Origin: an uncultured Actinomycetes bacterium
GTDB lineage: Bacteria; Actinomycetota; Acidimicrobiia; Acidimicrobiales; RAAP-2
Direction: 5' to 3'
DNA: 64,000 bases
Assembly (NCBI GenBank): GCA_903924205.1
Contig: CAIYAP010000005.1
Coordinates: forward strand, 81,085 to 145,084
Numbering within the stretch: position 1 is the stretch's first letter; each line of letters opens with the position of its first letter. A program made the translations under genes and the position numbers. Below, piece after piece: positions 61,101-64,000 of the stretch. The notes below the pieces were generated by a model. The model was not told where the DNA came from. It searched no databases and saw only the letters and a list, made by a program, of their open reading frames with translations.

Positions 61101-61976
61101 GTCGTCGGTTACCTCGACTCGTTCTCCGGATTCCTCGCCGCGGCTGTCTTTATTGGAACGGCGGCGGTGACGGGGCACATCACCAATCTCACCAGTCTGG
61201 TGTTGGCGGCCGTGATCGGTGGAATTTGGTTCGGCATGCCCTTGATGGTTAAGAGTATGCGCCCCTTTGTGCGCCCTCACCCTCACGGTTTTGACGAATG
61301 GTGGCGGCGCGGTTCTGATGCGATCATCCTGATCTTGTTCAGTGGCTTCTTGACGTACTCTCTCGTGGGGTCACTGTCGGCGGCGGCCCATGCGGAAGTA
61401 AAAGTGAGTGCGCACGCGGCACTAGTGGCCTTCGTGATTATGGGAATTTCGGCATTGCGTTTTTCCCTGGTCCTCGTTGTGTCCTTGATTTTTCCCAAGC
61501 GACTCGCGGTAGTCACCATGCCTGAGGTTGCGGACCAATTCCCGAAGGCGGCGTGGACGATGGCGGCTGGGCAGGCCGCATTTATTGGACTGCTGATGCA
61601 GGCCTTCGTCGGCACCTCCATCGTTCTAATTCCTCTCGTGGCACTACCGGTGCTGACTGGGCAGGTGCCGCGAGTCCTCGGCCCGCGCCTGCCCGAGCGC
61701 ACATGGTTGCGCCGCCTCGTTCCTCGCTCTTCCCTCAATACCCTCTTTATGTCGCTCGTGGGCGTCGGCGTGAGCCACCTGCTCGCACACAACGTCTCCT
61801 CCTCGTTCTGGCTCGTGACCGGTCAGATTCTCATCATGCTGAGCGTGGTGTTCCTCTACACCATCGCCTATTGCATTCCTGGTGACGACTGGAAGCCGTC
61901 GTGGCCCCAGCGCTTTGCCGGCATGGCACTCCTCGCAGTGACCGCTCTGCAAGTCACAGGTCACTTGGTGAAGTGA
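58101..61976 (+). CDS. Lectin-FN3-Ig repeat protein fused to a polytopic membrane domain
   Basis: This 1291-residue protein has a signal peptide (about 1-29, ASAS) and an N-terminal domain (about 30-310) with L-type-lectin-like traits: a beta-rich stretch, ILGVTFDAAG and the late HWGFSAVGSGAIHELHEW. One FN3 repeat follows (about 330-420, with the HTC...SC pair), then Ig-like repeats, a Ser/Thr linker and an Ala/Gly-rich stretch (GAGAGAGAG). The last 370 or so residues hold about eight membrane spans, ending LQVTGHLVK. So an extracellular binding part is tethered to a polytopic membrane domain whose family I do not know. GTG start, 1-nt overlap with the next FN3 gene. Confidence 0.85.
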   Translation: MSRLLRCLGATAIVGCVAGMGSLPASASDLPGSASIIFDQNFSSSTPPSSLTALTVAGTQANVPCLSAATSGSRNFQTCDVNFSLPSGASDALVLDDGLNGTSGSGIVSTTVSSTSSTLFAQTYATQRGNRGAQTLWLVDGSTSPTTIPGTTRSGGYGDASGGIANAILGVTFDAAGTAAQTNAASCPSVGWSSASSTANQVVVRGGSDSTGKGFCFIASTNQPFNSVATTSPVGSLLSPSSTDGWQRYVVAVIPPSVTHSSAVLEVSVDAGSGSLKTVLAVRLPQWAWSPATLSSTAHWGFSAVGSGAIHELHEWATAQAAPPTAAPSSPQNVGVQWATPSNGKVSATVSFTPPASDGGSPITSYAVSAAGHTCVVSSGLSGAMSCTIDSLPVARNVAFSVVAFNSLGVSIPAITHSSSATMAQQVTFTLPGKVTYSPTGFGLTGSSTSSLPVTYSATGSCAVTGATLTFSALGKCTVTATQTGSSTYAGATPVSASTTVQAATAIISAPSLSTPEDNNPHPLPATVSPSVSGLALQYCQAQLTGVPQCSSTAPTDLGEYVVKATLTNPFYVAAAVTSHLSLTPATTILSPDLGGSSIPVTSNGASLQVQAQTVSSGIDAQATLSGFSDTDSIVLSVIGDESLGAFTVPSSASALGGLLQGSTSATSVGTPVAVNATQSSDLSYGGTVAFPNGDFPGNGSYFVVPVTTTGLVPGTLVNAVIHSSPTVLATAQVSNAGQATLYIPIPATWSGQSHQLFLNGTYQATTVSAASGSTSTVHIPSSLLERLYPGSTTVISGVSASNPQLYSTNFVSLPSSSTTTTSAPTVVAGGGEPLVTYSPTAHPAETQKQVTRVVAAVAVVAAAAGAAAAAGSAAGAGAGAGAGAGSSSGGGSSPSSTVGVQANFDLASEEREHWGDGSRIWRLVGNRAVDRFSREWAHLVGRVSPLLSSSLADANYLRAIFGGLYAILPLTGLSLGAIASVSMHGWAYPPSVALFLAIMVVGYLDSFSGFLAAAVFIGTAAVTGHITNLTSLVLAAVIGGIWFGMPLMVKSMRPFVRPHPHGFDEWWRRGSDAIILILFSGFLTYSLVGSLSAAAHAEVKVSAHAALVAFVIMGISALRFSLVLVVSLIFPKRLAVVTMPEVADQFPKAAWTMAAGQAAFIGLLMQAFVGTSIVLIPLVALPVLTGQVPRVLGPRLPERTWLRRLVPRSSLNTLFMSLVGVGVSHLLAHNVSSSFWLVTGQILIMLSVVFLYTIAYCIPGDDWKPSWPQRFAGMALLAVTALQVTGHLVK

Positions 61977-64000
61977 TGAAGCGTTGGCGTGCCTCTCTTG
62001 TCGCGATGGTGGTGGCCACCTCGGTCCTACCCCTCGCGGCAGCGAGTGCGTCTTCTCGCGGCACGAGTGGAGCAACGGCGAGTTCTCGTCATGCCGCGGC
62101 CCGACACGCCCACGCGACGCCGAGCACTCCTACGAACGTGGTGGTCACGGCGGGCGATGCGTCGGCCACGGTGAGTTGGGACTCGCCCGCGGGTGCTGAT
62201 GGTTTCGTTGCGATGGCAGATCCTGGCGGCTTTTCGTGCCAGACCGCAAACTCGTCCTGTGTGATTTCAGGGTTGGCGAATGGCACGACCTATTCGGTAA
62301 CCGTGACGGCCAGCGCTGCCGGGCTGGTGTCTGATGCCAGCGAACCCGTGAGCGTGACACCGCAGGCGGGCCCCCCGCTGGCCGCCCTCGGTGTGAGTGC
62401 ATTCACGATTGGAACGACCGCCACGGTGAGTTGGCTCCCCGTCAACAGCTCTACTCCCATTACGGGCTACACCGTGACGTCGAGCCCGGGAGGCTTCACC
62501 TGTTCGGTGACGGCCGTGGAGGGCGTTGTCCCCACTATGTGCGTTGTCACCGGCCTGACGTCCGGACAGACCTACACCTTCTCCGTGGTGGCGACGAACT
62601 CCGTCGGCGATTCGACGCCCGCGACGGCGCCGACAGTGACGCCCGTCGACACTCCGAGCGCTCCCACCAATGTGTCGACAATCTCCACCAGCGCCACAAT
62701 CACCGTGTCGTGGGCGCCCTCCGCGAGCGATGGCGGCTCTCCGATTCTTGGCTACACGGCGCTCGCGTTTGATCCGCTCACGAACTCCCTCGTGGCTACG
62801 TGTGGTGCGGGGGCGTCGGGTACGTCATGTGTAATGTCCGCATTGGCGCCCAACACCTCTTATTTCGTGCGCGTGATTGCCGCGACCGCGCAGGGTCCGT
62901 CGGATCCGTCGCTACCGACGGATCCCCAGAGCACGGCACCGACGACTCCCGGTTCACCTGTGCCGACCTCGTTAACCCCGGGCAATGGCACGGCCACCGT
63001 TTCGTGGACGGCACCGGCGAATGATGGCGGCGCGACGATAACGTCATATACCGCGTCTGCCGACGACGGCGATGGCGGCATCTTTACCTGTGAGGTGGAC
63101 GCGGCCGCATCGTCATGCATGATCTCTGGTCTGACCAATGGCACCCATTACACGGTGATCATCGCCGCCCACAATGTGGCTGGCGGCTCCATCGCAGTGT
63201 CGGCCGGTGTCGTCACTCCAGCCTCGGTGCCCACTAGCCCCGCCTCAATCAACATTGCGCCGGCATCGGGCGCTATCACCGTTAGTTGGCTCGCCCCGAC
63301 ATTGAATGGTGGTAGCGCAATTTACCGTTACACCGCGACGGCCACCGATATCAATGGCAAGACGTTCACGTGCACCACGGCGGGTATGTCGTGCGTTATC
63401 ACCTCGTTGATTAATGGCGTTAGCTACGACATCACGGTGGTCGCCACGAACGCGGTGGGGGACTCGCTCGCGGCTGACGGGGGATTCGCGACTCCGTCGG
63501 ATCTGCCGGGGGCACCCATCCCGTCATCAGTGACCGTCGGTAACGGCACGCTCTCGGTGTCGTGGTCCGCACCGCTCGATAGTGGAGGCCTGCCGATCAC
63601 CGGATACACGGCCAACGCCACTGATAGCGACGGCAACACCTTCTCGTGTACGACCGATGGCAGCAGCTGCGTCATCGACGGTCTGACGAATGGCGTGTCG
63701 TACGACGTGATGGTCATCGCGACGAATGTGGATGGTGACTCGTCAGCGGCCGGTTTTGGTTCGGCGTCACCGGCCACGACCCCGACGGCTCCGACAACTC
63801 CCCTCGTCGTCGGCAGTAGCCACGCCCTGTCAGTTGCGTGGTCGTCGTCCATCTCAAACGGTGGTCGCGAAATTATCGGGTACACCGCGACGGCGACCGA
63901 TGGCGACGGCAAGGTCTTCACCTGCTCCGCTGCGGCCAGCGACCGGTCATGCGCGATCTACGGCCTAACGAACGGCACCAGTTACGACATCACCATCGTC
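61976..64000 (+). CDS. Secreted tandem FN3 protein, 5' part
   Basis: This gene is absent from the ORF track because it has no stop in the window. ATG 61976 shares a base with the TGA of the lectin-fusion gene, so both are likely made from one transcript. The reading frame stays open for 675 codons to the window edge. A signal peptide (about 1-25, PLAAASAS) is followed by seven FN3 repeats, all with the Cys pair before the G-L-T-N-G-T turn (for example FSCQTANSSCVISGL, FTCTTAGMSCVITSL). A partial, probably surface, adhesin-like protein. Its C-terminal anchor, if any, is outside the window. Confidence 0.9.
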   Translation, partial: MKRWRASLVAMVVATSVLPLAAASASSRGTSGATASSRHAAARHAHATPSTPTNVVVTAGDASATVSWDSPAGADGFVAMADPGGFSCQTANSSCVISGLANGTTYSVTVTASAAGLVSDASEPVSVTPQAGPPLAALGVSAFTIGTTATVSWLPVNSSTPITGYTVTSSPGGFTCSVTAVEGVVPTMCVVTGLTSGQTYTFSVVATNSVGDSTPATAPTVTPVDTPSAPTNVSTISTSATITVSWAPSASDGGSPILGYTALAFDPLTNSLVATCGAGASGTSCVMSALAPNTSYFVRVIAATAQGPSDPSLPTDPQSTAPTTPGSPVPTSLTPGNGTATVSWTAPANDGGATITSYTASADDGDGGIFTCEVDAAASSCMISGLTNGTHYTVIIAAHNVAGGSIAVSAGVVTPASVPTSPASINIAPASGAITVSWLAPTLNGGSAIYRYTATATDINGKTFTCTTAGMSCVITSLINGVSYDITVVATNAVGDSLAADGGFATPSDLPGAPIPSSVTVGNGTLSVSWSAPLDSGGLPITGYTANATDSDGNTFSCTTDGSSCVIDGLTNGVSYDVMVIATNVDGDSSAAGFGSASPATTPTAPTTPLVVGSSHALSVAWSSSISNGGREIIGYTATATDGDGKVFTCSAAASDRSCAIYGLTNGTSYDITIV
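62115..64000 (+). repeat. Tandem FN3-coding repeats (seven units visible)
   Basis: Seven FN3 units of about 265-290 bp are seen, with recurring GACGAATGGC-type segments. The array continues past the window. Confidence 0.8.

Overview
The window is a gene-dense, GC-rich bacterial chromosome segment from an actinomycete-type organism (Actinomycetota). My best guess is Acidimicrobiia or a relative, but this is inference. The evidence is a CGAAC-N4-GTTCG SOS box at recA, secreted proteins with TTTTVP-type linkers, a P450 with its own small ferredoxin, many GTG starts, and many promoters whose -10 box (TANNNT) ends about 6 nt before the start codon, which implies leaderless mRNAs. I see no phage, insertion sequence, CRISPR array or rRNA. 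Most genes abut or overlap by 1 or 4 nt.

Layout. (1) 0-6.4 kb: the 5' part of typA with two unrecognised genes, diverging from a small membrane ORF coupled to a full-length Lhr-type helicase. (2) 6.4-13.3 kb: two large secreted proteins (an S53 serine-carboxyl peptidase with all catalytic residues, and a repeat-rich protein with a possible glycosidase-like C-terminus), then DUF4395 and TauE/SafE-type membrane proteins. (3) 13.3-18.0 kb: a NUDIX hydrolase, a polar amino acid ABC importer, a secreted SGNH hydrolase, a strong terminator and a hexapeptide acyltransferase. (4) 18.5-26.3 kb: tRNA-Ser(GCU), the rimO-pgsA-cinA cluster extended by an AlkB-like gene, a DHA2 exporter, a beta-lactamase-like hydrolase, and recA under an SOS box. 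(5) 26.3-34 kb: metabolic genes (flavin monooxygenase, acyltransferase, MFS, serB, ferredoxin-P450 operon, Xaa-Pro peptidase). (6) 33.8-37 kb: two near-identical-length enoyl-CoA isomerase-like paralogs flanking an ECF sigma factor and its probable membrane regulator. (7) 37-42 kb: a complete branched-chain amino acid (Liv) ABC importer. (8) 42-46.3 kb: small membrane proteins, a GT-C-like membrane protein, DUF2752, RDD and pyrophosphatase. (9) 46.4-64 kb: a surface-oriented region with a 12-repeat FN3 protein, an isocitrate-type dehydrogenase, a membrane protein pair, three glycosyltransferases, an SGNH protein, a lectin-FN3-transmembrane fusion, and a second tandem-FN3 protein that runs off the window.

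How they may fit together: 51-64 kb reads as a locus for making and displaying surface glycans and adhesin-like proteins. The amino-acid importers, secreted peptidase and Xaa-Pro peptidase fit growth on peptides. The P450, BVMO-type monooxygenase and enoyl-CoA isomerases fit oxidation of lipids or hydrophobic substrates. These functional groupings are inference; the gene family calls rest on visible motifs. No single locus is convincingly a new system. The points I rate highest are the lectin-membrane fusion locus, the ECF-sigma partner with an extracytoplasmic CEACMGGM motif, and the widespread leaderless promoter pattern.
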